Source of the DNA: a bacterium
GTDB lineage: Bacteria; Pseudomonadota; Alphaproteobacteria; Rs-D84
Length of the DNA: 6,295 nucleotides
Direction: 5' to 3'
NCBI GenBank assembly: GCA_014802705.1
Contig: JAAVBR010000011.1
Location: 1-6,295, forward strand
This document shows positions 1 through 6,281 of the stretch, one piece after another (position 1 is the first letter of the stretch; the number at the start of each line of letters is the position of its first letter). A program made the position numbers and the translations under genes. The notes under the pieces were generated by a model that was given only the letters and a program-made list of their open reading frames with translations, did no database searches and was not told the DNA's origin.

Positions 1-134
1 ACTTCATTATCTTCCTTAAGCGACTCGGCATCCAACACAGCATCCAACACCTAGCCATCGCCTTCTCGAAAGAGCACTACGACACACCCTACGATGTCAA
101 AACCGCCGACATAACCTGCATCCGCCTCTACTAA
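1..134 (+). CDS. C-terminal end of an unrecognised protein (5' truncated by window edge)
   Basis: An open frame enters from the left edge (first full codon at base 3) and ends at TAA 132-134, giving 43 visible residues that finish in ...ADITCIRLY. I do not recognise the family, and no catalytic motif, membrane segment or signal is visible in this tail. Reading is supported by the uninterrupted frame, by a strong bias to C-ending codons (ATC, TTC, CAC, TAC, GAC, GCC) and by an intrinsic terminator starting 19 bases after the stop. The codon bias differs clearly from the AT-rich genes that follow, so this is probably the resident chromosomal gene next to an acquired cassette. It contains a 12-bp tandem duplication encoding IQHSIQH. 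Confidence 0.7.
   Translation, partial: FIIFLKRLGIQHSIQHLAIAFSKEHYDTPYDVKTADITCIRLY
28..51 (+). repeat. 12-bp tandem duplication inside the partial upstream gene
   Basis: GCATCCAACACA (28-39) is followed directly by GCATCCAACACC (40-51), matching at 11 of 12 bases and in frame, so the protein reads IQH-S-IQH. It looks like a small in-frame duplication. No function is evident. Confidence 0.6.
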
Positions 135-152
135 TCCCAATCCACCCCCTCG

Positions 153-186
153 CCCCGACAAGAAATCTACCTCCTGTCGGGGTTTT
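153..186 (+). terminator. Intrinsic terminator of the upstream gene
   Basis: CCCCGACA (153-160) pairs perfectly with TGTCGGGG (175-182) around a 14-nt loop, and TTTT (183-186) follows. The stem is GC-rich, with its four G:C pairs at the base, and lies 18 nt past the upstream stop. It isolates the upstream gene from the methyltransferase operon. The T-run is on one side only, so it acts on the + strand. Confidence 0.88.
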
Positions 187-231
187 AACATTCAAGCAAC
201 TGAATATCAATCAATATGGCATCTGCGCATT

Positions 232-245
232 TTGAGAGGTCTCAA
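232..245. promoter_or_regulatory. Candidate operator dyad upstream of the operon promoter
   Basis: TTGAGA-GG-TCTCAA is a perfect 6-bp inverted repeat with a 2-bp centre, ending 8 bp before the -33 element. A third copy of the half-site, TCTCAA at 261-266, lies between the -33 and -7 elements, 21 bp (two helical turns) from the second half-site. The arrangement suits a repressor or an autoregulating methyltransferase. Against this, TCTCAA/TTGAGA also occurs roughly ten times within the coding regions, so the half-site itself is not rare here. Confidence 0.3.
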
Positions 246-253
246 GTTCACTA

Positions 254-284
254 TTGCATATCTCAAGAAAGTTTACTAATTTTG
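254..284 (+). promoter_or_regulatory. Bacteroidota-type promoter of the methyltransferase operon
   Basis: A -33-like TTG (254-256) is separated by 20 bp from an exact TAnnTTTG -7 element, TAATTTTG (277-284). This matches the Bacteroides primary sigma factor consensus. Transcription would start near 288-291, about 30 nt before the ATG at 321. It therefore excludes the in-frame ATG at 216 as the start, and it is the only good promoter seen ahead of the five-gene operon. Confidence 0.75.
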
Positions 285-320
285 CATTTAATTGGATGTT
301 GTATACCCATATGGAATAAC

Positions 321-1541
321 ATGAACAACAGGAAATATACCGTAATAGATCTCTTCGCAGGCTGTGGAGGTCTTTCTTTGGGACTCTATCAAGCTGGATG
401 GAGTGGCGTTTTTGCTGTTGAAAAAAATAAGTGTGCCTTTGAGACGTTAAAGTACAATCTCATAGACAAAAAGCATCATTTTAATTGGCCAAAATGGTTG
501 CCTCAGAAGCCGACAGATATAATCGAATTGCTGAAAAATCATAAGGATGAACTTAAAGCCCTAAGGGGAAAAATAGACTTAGTCGCTGGTGGTCCACCTT
601 GTCAGGGATTCTCAATGGCCGGTAAACGAATGGAAGATGATGAAAGAAATCAATTGGTCTTCTCATACATTTCTTTCATAAGATTAGTACGCCCCAAATT
701 ATTGCTATTTGAGAATGTTAAGGGTTTTACATACTCATTTGATAAAGCAAAGAATCCAGATGCAATTCCATACTCTAAAATTGTAGTGGAGCAACTGGAA
801 GAACTTGGCTACGATGTTACGCCTTATATTATAAACTTTGCGGAATTCGGGGTGCCTCAAAGGAGAAAACGGTTTATTCTCGTAGGGGTAAGAAAATCTA
901 AGAAAATTCATTCAAATGAATTTATGGGTAGACTCAAAGAACAGCTCCCGGAATTTATAGTGCAGCATGGTCTAACGAAAGAGCCAACTTTATCTGATGC
1001 CATATCTGACCTTCTAAGGTCAAATGGCACCACACAAACACCTGATCGCCCAGGATTCCAATCCGGACGATATGGAAAACCCGCAACACCGTTTCAGATT
1101 TTTTTAAGATCAGGCATATCGGAGAATCAAAATATTCCTAATAGCCATAGCTTTGCAAGGCATACCGTAGAAAAAACTTCTTGTTTTGAGAAACTATTGT
1201 CAGAAAAGGAGATTGTCATGGGTAAAAGAATCGATGGTGATGACCGTAAAAAATGGGGTATCCGACAACGTGGCATTACCGTTTTAGATCCCAATGCGGT
1301 TTCCCCCACCATAACTGGTGCTCCAGATGATTATCTTCATTACTCAGAACCACGAATTATGACTGTTCGTGAATGCGCCCGCATACAGACTTTCCCTGAT
1401 TGGTTTGAGTTCAAAAGTAAATACACAACTGGAGGTGAGATGAGAAAGAAAGAGGTCCCTCGCTATAGCCAAGTTGGGAATGCCATTCCTCCTCTTTTCG
1501 CTCAACAAGCTGGATTAGTCTTGAAATCTTTATTGTCATAG
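321..1541 (+). CDS. dcm: DNA (cytosine-5-)-methyltransferase (Dcm/HhaI-type C5 MTase)
   Basis: This enzyme transfers a methyl group from S-adenosylmethionine to C5 of cytosine in a specific DNA site. The 406-residue protein has the C5 motifs in order: motif I DLFAGCGG (10-17, SAM binding), motif IV GGPPCQGFS (90-98) with catalytic Cys94, motif VI ENV (131-133), motif VIII QRRKR (180-184), a variable target-recognition region of roughly 195-340, motif IX around TVRECARIQTFPD (348-360), and motif X QVGNAIPP (384-391). Length is normal and nothing essential is missing. ATG 321 is chosen because motif I begins ten residues later, as in the family, and the promoter lies downstream of the alternative ATG 216. 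The target sequence cannot be read from the protein. It is the first gene of the operon and is followed after 8 nt by the GHKL ATPase. The Vsr gene at the operon end supports a 5-methylcytosine role. The gene symbol is generic. Confidence 0.96.
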   Translation: MNNRKYTVIDLFAGCGGLSLGLYQAGWSGVFAVEKNKCAFETLKYNLIDKKHHFNWPKWLPQKPTDIIELLKNHKDELKALRGKIDLVAGGPPCQGFSMAGKRMEDDERNQLVFSYISFIRLVRPKLLLFENVKGFTYSFDKAKNPDAIPYSKIVVEQLEELGYDVTPYIINFAEFGVPQRRKRFILVGVRKSKKIHSNEFMGRLKEQLPEFIVQHGLTKEPTLSDAISDLLRSNGTTQTPDRPGFQSGRYGKPATPFQIFLRSGISENQNIPNSHSFARHTVEKTSCFEKLLSEKEIVMGKRIDGDDRKKWGIRQRGITVLDPNAVSPTITGAPDDYLHYSEPRIMTVRECARIQTFPDWFEFKSKYTTGGEMRKKEVPRYSQVGNAIPPLFAQQAGLVLKSLLS

Positions 1542-1549
1542 TTGCGTAT

Positions 1550-4069
1550 ATGGATAATTTGAAGTTTAGAATTAGCTCTGCACTAAAAGATCTCGTAGGA
1601 AAAGAGTTGATTACAAGTGATAATGTGGCTATATTTGAATTAGTCAAAAATGCATATGACGCATATGCGACTAAGGTCGTTATATCTTTTTTAGACGATA
1701 AAATCATCATCGCCGATAATGGACGAGGAATGACATTTGATGAAATTCAGAAGAAATGGCTCTTTGTAGGTTTTTCAGAAAAGAAAAAAAGAATTGACAA
1801 TATAAGCAAGCAACAATCCTATCGAGACAAAATTAAAAGGTATTACGCAGGTGCCAAAGGGATTGGTCGTTTCTCTTGCGATCGTCTTGGTAGAATGCTC
1901 ACCATAACTACCACTTCGCAAAATAGTAGCACCACGGACCAAATATCACTGGACTGGAAAGACTTTGAAAAGGATCAGTCTATTGAATTTTCTGAGATTA
2001 ATGTTTCCCACTCCATTTTATCAGATCACATATCCTATCCAGAAGATTCAAGTCATGGAACTGTTATTGAAATTACACATCTTCATGACGATGAAACTCC
2101 GTGGACAAGGAAACATTTATTGGAACTGAAAAGGTCTTTGGAAAAATTGATCAACCCCCTTTCGGAGGTGAATGATTTTTCCATCGAAATTGCATGCGAA
2201 AGAGAGCAAGTAGAGGATGATAAACTTATTGAATCTGGGAAGGGTTATGATCGTGATATTGTAAACGGGATCTTAAAAAATAGCATCTCAACTATCCTTA
2301 AACTAAAAACGACCCAAATAGATGTGACTGTTAATTCGGATTACGTCACTACGACTCTATCCGATCGAGGAATTGAAATTTACAAAATTAGAGAAACAAA
2401 TGTAGATTATAGTTTAATATCTGATGCTACTGTATCCTTGTCTTTTTTGAATCGAGCGGCGAAGTACAACTTTTCGCGACTAATGGGCGTAGAGGCAGTT
2501 AATTATGGGTCCGTTTTTCTTTTTAGAAATGGATTTAGAATTCTTCCGTTTGGCAACACAGGAGATGACAGTTGGAGAATGGATTTTAGAGCACAACAAG
2601 GTTACAACCGCTATTTAGGTAGTCGTGACTTATTAGGTCGGGTCGATATTCACACTGATAATGTTTCGGAGTTAAAGGAAGTATCAAGTCGTGATGGTGG
2701 ATTAGTGGACACTCAAATGTCTAGACAAGTAATGAAACTTTTTGAGACCACCCATCGAAGACTGGAACGATACGTGGTAGGAGTTTTATGGGGAGAAGGA
2801 TTCTTAAAAAACGAGTATTTCGCATCCAAAGAAGAAGGAGAGGAAGAGAGGCGCAAACTTCATGCCAAAGACAAGGATTCAGAATCGCCTAATTATGTAA
2901 TTGATAATAGTATTGGCAGTAAGATAGATTTTATAAAGATCATAAAATCCTTATCCACAGATCCCAATGTAGAAATTCTATATTACAATAGTGAATTCGC
3001 CAACCTTCTGAATGAACAGTCAAAGGCAGAGTCCATTAAACCTCAATTTATTAAGGATCTTGAGACGATAGCAACGCGCACCGGCAACGAGACTCTCTTG
3101 AAAACAATTGAAGACGCAAAAAGACGCATCGAGCAACTTAGTAAAGAAAAAGTAAATGCTCAAAGAAAAGCTGAAGAAGCAGAGCGAAAAGCAGCCGAAG
3201 CCATTGCGCAACAAATTAAAGCAGAACAGAAAGCTAAAGAGGAAGAGGAGAAAAGAAAGATTGCAGAACTGGACAAACTTAAGGCTGAAAATGAAAAGGT
3301 CAAAGCCGAAAATGCCCGTTTGATTGCGATTCAAAAAGCTACTGAAGAAGAAAAGAGACGACAAAAAGCGGAAAAAGAGAAAAAAATTGAATCATTAAAA
3401 GTCGAATTCTATAAAAAAGCATCAACCCCAGAAACAGATGCTCTGATTCACCATGTGAAAAATAATAATAGCAGGATTAATGATGCAATTACAGATCTCT
3501 TGAACACGATCCCTGAAGAGATCAAAAAAATGCCGTTTTGCTATAAACTTATAGAATCCCTTACAAAAATTCGCAATCTGTCGCTTAAATCACTTAAAGC
3601 AACAGATTTGATTCTTTCATGTGATTTAGCACCATCCGATTCTCAAAAAATTAATCTACCTTTATTTATTGATGGATATCTAAAAAGTGAAGTACACAAG
3701 AAAATCGATTGCCACTTTAGCAGTAATACAGAATGTTTTTATGTATTGGGGAGCAAGCTTGATCTGGGACTTGTACTAGATAACTTCATAAATAATTCCT
3801 TAGATTGGAATGCTAAAAACCTATGGATTAATTGCGATCAATCTAACAATAAACTGTATGTACACATCATTGACGACGGCCTTGGATTATCTCAGAAGTT
3901 CTGCAATGACCCTGAAGAGATATTCAATTTTGCGACCTCAGGCAAAAAAAATGGTACTGGCTTTGGCATGTACCTGATTAAAGAAACATTAAAAAACTTT
4001 CATGCCACTATACACATAGAGACCCCGTCTAACCATAAAGGTATTCATTTCCTAATAATTTTTGAGTAA
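1550..4069 (+). CDS. Dual GHKL ATPase: N-terminal MORC/Hsp90-like ATPase, coiled coil and C-terminal histidine kinase
   Basis: This 839-residue protein has two separate Bergerat-fold ATP sites. The first (about 1-200) shows the N-box ELVKNAYDA (30-38), DNGRG (56-60) and the glycine-rich lid GAKGIGRFS (101-109), as in MutL/MORC/Hsp90-type ATPases. A mixed region (about 210-420) resembles the S5-like transducer such proteins carry. Residues 520-620 form a Lys/Glu/Ala-rich coiled coil. Next comes a histidine-kinase-like H-box HHVKN (634-638; H634 aligns with the usual phosphoacceptor), then a second ATPase with an N-box around N745/N749, DDGLGL (775-780) and GTGFGM (802-807). No membrane segment or signal peptide is seen, so it is probably a cytoplasmic sensor kinase, dimerising through the coiled coil. 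The start is supported by the family-like opening ISSALKDLVGKELIT. Its stop overlaps the receiver gene by one base (TAATG), which points to a cognate pair. The sensed ligand is unknown; GHKL ATPases beside C5 methylases and Vsr nucleases suggest a DNA-related signal. Confidence 0.88.
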   Translation: MDNLKFRISSALKDLVGKELITSDNVAIFELVKNAYDAYATKVVISFLDDKIIIADNGRGMTFDEIQKKWLFVGFSEKKKRIDNISKQQSYRDKIKRYYAGAKGIGRFSCDRLGRMLTITTTSQNSSTTDQISLDWKDFEKDQSIEFSEINVSHSILSDHISYPEDSSHGTVIEITHLHDDETPWTRKHLLELKRSLEKLINPLSEVNDFSIEIACEREQVEDDKLIESGKGYDRDIVNGILKNSISTILKLKTTQIDVTVNSDYVTTTLSDRGIEIYKIRETNVDYSLISDATVSLSFLNRAAKYNFSRLMGVEAVNYGSVFLFRNGFRILPFGNTGDDSWRMDFRAQQGYNRYLGSRDLLGRVDIHTDNVSELKEVSSRDGGLVDTQMSRQVMKLFETTHRRLERYVVGVLWGEGFLKNEYFASKEEGEEERRKLHAKDKDSESPNYVIDNSIGSKIDFIKIIKSLSTDPNVEILYYNSEFANLLNEQSKAESIKPQFIKDLETIATRTGNETLLKTIEDAKRRIEQLSKEKVNAQRKAEEAERKAAEAIAQQIKAEQKAKEEEEKRKIAELDKLKAENEKVKAENARLIAIQKATEEEKRRQKAEKEKKIESLKVEFYKKASTPETDALIHHVKNNNSRINDAITDLLNTIPEEIKKMPFCYKLIESLTKIRNLSLKSLKATDLILSCDLAPSDSQKINLPLFIDGYLKSEVHKKIDCHFSSNTECFYVLGSKLDLGLVLDNFINNSLDWNAKNLWINCDQSNNKLYVHIIDDGLGLSQKFCNDPEEIFNFATSGKKNGTGFGMYLIKETLKNFHATIHIETPSNHKGIHFLIIFE

Positions 4070-4764
4070 TGGAGAATCGATATATAGTAGTCGTTGATGA
4101 ACAATCTCAAAAAGATCGGCTAGATCGCATAGCTACAAATCTTAGCAAAGAAGGAGTTGCACTGCATTATTGCGAGTTAAACCCAAACAATTATCATAAA
4201 AGGTTCAATAATGGCGATATCGGCTTCGATGAAGAAAGATTTATTGAAGCCCTAAACAATATTCCATTTATAAATCAAGTCGATGTCTTTGCCTCTGACT
4301 ATAATCTAATTGATGAAACATTGAAAGGAATACATGTAATCAATTTATTCTTAAAGGTAAGACCTAGATATAAAAGAAAGATTGTAATATATTCTGCACA
4401 AATAGAGACAGTCCTTCATGATGTACTTGTAAAAGCAGGAAATTCAATTGAAAATCAGATATTGTCAATAAAACAAATTGCAGGAAAAAACAATCATTTC
4501 TTTAAAAGCGATGGTGAGTTTGAGGATAAGTTTAAACAACTAATTCTCTCGTCACCAAATATCTCAATTGAGAAAAGATTAATAGATGAACTGCATTCTT
4601 TGGATAACAATAAGGTTACTTGCAAACTTCCACCTTTCGAGGCAATGTCAACTCATGAATTGGCAGATGCGATAGAAAGCGAATCAGATGTCTCCCAGGC
4701 AATAAAGAAAGAATTAGTTGATCATATAATCGCGCTATTGTTTGATATAGATGAATATGTGTAA
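4069..4764 (+). CDS. Receiver (response-regulator-like) protein without a recognisable output domain
   Basis: This 231-residue protein has the receiver landmarks in order: an acidic pair after strand 1 (VVVDE, D10/E11), a candidate phosphoacceptor D77 in FASDYNLID, S109 at the Thr/Ser switch position (IVIYSAQ) and K146 (FFKSD) at the conserved lysine position. D77 falls later than the usual 50-57 because of an insert at about 36-65. The C-terminal 80 residues (about 150-231) look helical and acidic, with no helix-turn-helix or known enzymatic motif. It therefore probably works through protein contacts rather than by DNA binding. It starts in the stop codon of the kinase gene and overlaps the protease gene by 14 nt, so the three products are probably translationally coupled and may form one signalling unit. 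The receiver assignment is from motifs seen by eye. A degenerate or decoy receiver remains possible. Confidence 0.75.
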   Translation: MENRYIVVVDEQSQKDRLDRIATNLSKEGVALHYCELNPNNYHKRFNNGDIGFDEERFIEALNNIPFINQVDVFASDYNLIDETLKGIHVINLFLKVRPRYKRKIVIYSAQIETVLHDVLVKAGNSIENQILSIKQIAGKNNHFFKSDGEFEDKFKQLILSSPNISIEKRLIDELHSLDNNKVTCKLPPFEAMSTHELADAIESESDVSQAIKKELVDHIIALLFDIDEYV

Positions 4765-5482
4765 AGTATTTGCTATTTATCCTACGGACAAGAGTCATAC
4801 AACTGGATTTTTGAACAGAATTAACACATTTGAAAAAAGACACCTTGGAGATTCATGGAGATGTTTCAAAGTACATTTTCAAGACTCTGATCATCTGAAT
4901 TCTATAACCGCAGCAAAAGATTATAGATTAATCCTTTTCATGGGTCATGGCGGCGAATCTCATTTGTGTGGAGCATGCGGCCTATATGGAGAAGAGTCTG
5001 TGTCCGAAATTGCACGTTCGGAAAATCCAAATTACTACAACAATCATAATTTTATAAATACCACTAATATAAAAGAGTTTAAAGACAAAATTTTCTGTGC
5101 TTTCTCATGTAATTCAAATCGAAATACCGCTAAAAGTTTGGGGCGTGCGGCCATTCAATCTGGCGTGAGATCTTTTATTGGATTTGGGGATATTCCAACC
5201 GATTATGTGCATGGCAAAACTGTGTCAAAAAGATGTATTGCCGTATATAAGGGCATAATTATCCGCATAATGAAGTATGCCTTGTTATTTGGAATAAAAG
5301 AAAATCTTACGGTGTGGGCGTTTGTTAAAACCATAAAACTCCTGACAACCAAGGAAATACAAATCTTAATGAAATCAAAATCCAAGATTAGACATAAAGA
5401 TCTAATCCTAAGACAGTTGGTTGATTTCAAAAATGAGATCCGAATTATGGGAGATGTTCACGCTCGGTTATGTGATGATTAA
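4751..5482 (+). CDS. Caspase/CHAT-like (clan CD) cysteine protease, candidate effector
   Basis: This 243-residue protein carries a clan CD dyad pattern. A hydrophobic strand ending in a His-Gly motif (LILFMGHGGES, H66) is followed about 50 residues later by another hydrophobic strand ending in Cys (IFCAFSCNSN, C120). Then comes an Ala/Gly-rich helix and an IGFG strand (SLGRAAIQSGVRSFIGFGD), which is typical of caspase-like and CHAT folds, where a later strand often reads 'Ga..vigf'. C116 is a less likely alternative nucleophile. The remaining 90 residues are basic and unrecognised, with a weakly hydrophobic stretch near 166-182. No signal peptide is seen. ATG 4751 gives a 14-nt overlap with the receiver gene; ATG 4757, two codons later, is equally possible. 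By context it is the likely effector of the kinase-receiver pair, cleaving an unknown protein and perhaps causing growth arrest. The family call rests on motif reading alone. Confidence 0.65.
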   Translation: MNMCKVFAIYPTDKSHTTGFLNRINTFEKRHLGDSWRCFKVHFQDSDHLNSITAAKDYRLILFMGHGGESHLCGACGLYGEESVSEIARSENPNYYNNHNFINTTNIKEFKDKIFCAFSCNSNRNTAKSLGRAAIQSGVRSFIGFGDIPTDYVHGKTVSKRCIAVYKGIIIRIMKYALLFGIKENLTVWAFVKTIKLLTTKEIQILMKSKSKIRHKDLILRQLVDFKNEIRIMGDVHARLCDD

Positions 5483-5521
5483 GTTGATGCTATTAAATAG
5501 CCTTAAATAATATTGATTATC

Positions 5522-6043
5522 ATGGCCGATATTATGACGCCTGAACAGCGGAGCCGCTGCATGGCGGCGGTTAAGGGGAAAGATACTAAGCCGGAGATGA
5601 TCGTGCGGAAGTATCTTTTCTCACGAGGTCTGCGCTATCGTGTCAACAACCGAAAGTTGCCAGGCTCTCCTGATATTGTTCTGAAAAAATATCAGACAGT
5701 TATATTCGTTGATGGTTGTTTCTGGCATGGCCATGAAGGGTGTAAGTATTTTCGACTACCGAAGTCCAATGTTGATTTTTGGCGGCATAAGATAACGATG
5801 AACATTGCCCGCGACTATGCAAATAATGTTGATCTTAAACTTTCCGGTTGGAGAGTAATACGCATTTGGGAGTGTGAGATCAAAACAAAGGCTAAACGCG
5901 AAGAAACCCTCAGTAGATTATTCGCTATGATAACAGGTATTCCAAACGACATTATAATCATACCGGATGAAAGCAATGAACATGTAGCAGCTGAGCCATT
6001 CATTCCCTATGGTATAGTAACGCCACATCCCTCAAAAAGATAG
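5522..6043 (+). CDS. vsr: Very short patch repair (Vsr) endonuclease
   Basis: Vsr nicks DNA 5' of the T in T:G mismatches that arise when 5-methylcytosine deaminates. The 173-residue product aligns well by eye with E. coli Vsr (156 residues): E25, D51 in LPGSPDIV (catalytic Mg-binding Asp), zinc ligands C66, H71, C74 and C118, H69, and the wedge aromatics F67, W68 and W87. E. coli H64 is replaced by Asp here (VDGCFWHGH). ATG 5522 gives the usual MAD...T.EQRSRCM opening; TTG 5513 is less likely and ATG 5534 is possible. It lies 39 nt after the protease gene with no promoter or terminator between, so it is read as the last operon gene. Its first 70 bases are noticeably richer in G+C than the preceding genes, suggesting a different origin. 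It could serve as mismatch repair for the methyltransferase, or as the restriction nuclease of the system. Confidence 0.95.
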   Translation: MADIMTPEQRSRCMAAVKGKDTKPEMIVRKYLFSRGLRYRVNNRKLPGSPDIVLKKYQTVIFVDGCFWHGHEGCKYFRLPKSNVDFWRHKITMNIARDYANNVDLKLSGWRVIRIWECEIKTKAKREETLSRLFAMITGIPNDIIIIPDESNEHVAAEPFIPYGIVTPHPSKR

Positions 6044-6107
6044 ATGTCGTTTCACACCTCTTTCTGGCAGTCAGGATGTTAAGAATAATGTTAACCATAT
6101 TCGTTTA

Positions 6108-6139
6108 TTAGGAAATCACGAAAAATTTTCGTAACTTTG
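6108..6139 (+). promoter_or_regulatory. Bacteroidota-type promoter of the downstream gene
   Basis: TAACTTTG (6132-6139) is an exact TAnnTTTG -7 element. A weak -33 candidate, TTAG (6108-6111), lies 20 bp upstream. Transcription would start near 6143-6146, giving a leader of about 135 nt before the ATG at 6282. It marks the point where a new transcription unit begins after the operon. Confidence 0.65.
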
Positions 6140-6142
6140 CAA

Positions 6143-6281
6143 CCTAAAATGCGCTTGCGCAGACGAATAGACCACCCAATGTAAGTAAAAACTTATATTC
6201 AACATATTTAAGGAACTTCCTTGTAGTCGCAAAAAGGTTTGGTCGCCTGTCTGCCTACTAGGAAGTTTTTTAGTTCACTAC
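6143..6281 (+). ncRNA. Structured 5' leader, or a small RNA, upstream of the next gene
   Basis: The stretch between the predicted start of transcription and the ATG at 6282 holds three hairpins: TGCGC-TT-GCGCA (6150-6161), TAAGT-AAAA-ACTTA (6182-6195) and a long terminator-like stem (6214-6267). No open frame of useful length is seen in it. It could be a leader that controls the downstream gene by attenuation, or a separate small RNA of about 125 nt ending at the T-run. I cannot assign it to a named RNA family. Confidence 0.45.
6214..6271 (+). terminator. Terminator-like hairpin (attenuator candidate) just before the downstream start codon
   Basis: AACTTCCT (6214-6221) and GTAG (6223-6226) pair with CTAC (6255-6258) and AGGAAGTT (6260-6267), with a single T:T mismatch, around a 28-nt loop. 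Six T residues (6266-6271) overlap and follow the stem. The T-run ends 10 nt before the ATG at 6282. The 5' arm also belongs to a dyad, AAGGAA-C-TTCCTT (6210-6222), which offers a possible alternative interaction. The loop repeats GTCGC (6226-6230 and 6242-6246). Confidence 0.55.

Noticed and set aside
311..319. Two-codon open frame (ATG GAA TAA) just before the methyltransferase start, as a regulatory upstream ORF
   Set aside because: It is too short to judge and easily due to chance in AT-rich sequence.
216..320. N-terminal extension of 35 residues on the methyltransferase from ATG 216
   Set aside because: It shows no family similarity, lies upstream of and across the predicted promoter (254-284), and motif I would be displaced far from the N-terminus compared with other C5 methylases.
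1411..1710. Minus-strand open frame of 99 codons spanning the methyltransferase-kinase junction
   Set aside because: It overlaps two well-supported genes, including essential motif X and the first ATPase N-box, and resembles no protein I know.
3020..3364. Minus-strand open frame of 114 codons rich in Phe, Leu and Ser
   Set aside because: It is the antisense of the Lys/Glu-rich coiled-coil coding segment, which automatically gives Phe/Leu/Ser codons free of stops.
4562..4573. Perfect palindrome TCTCAATTGAGA inside the receiver gene, using the same half-site as the promoter dyad
   Set aside because: The half-site recurs about ten times in the coding regions, the palindrome is in a normal coding stretch, and no promoter lies near it.
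5489..5515. Small hairpin GCTAT-TAA-ATAGC (5489-5501) and a near -7 motif TAATATTG (5508-5515) before vsr, as a separate terminator and promoter
   Set aside because: The stem is only 5 bp without a T-run, and the promoter-like motif has a mismatch and lies 6 nt from the ATG, too close for a normal leader.
6076..6094. Weak inverted repeat GTTAA...TTAAC with repeated ATGTTAA after vsr, as the operon terminator
   Set aside because: The stem is 5 A/T-rich pairs with an 8-nt loop and no T-run, so no convincing operon terminator is seen between 6044 and 6131.
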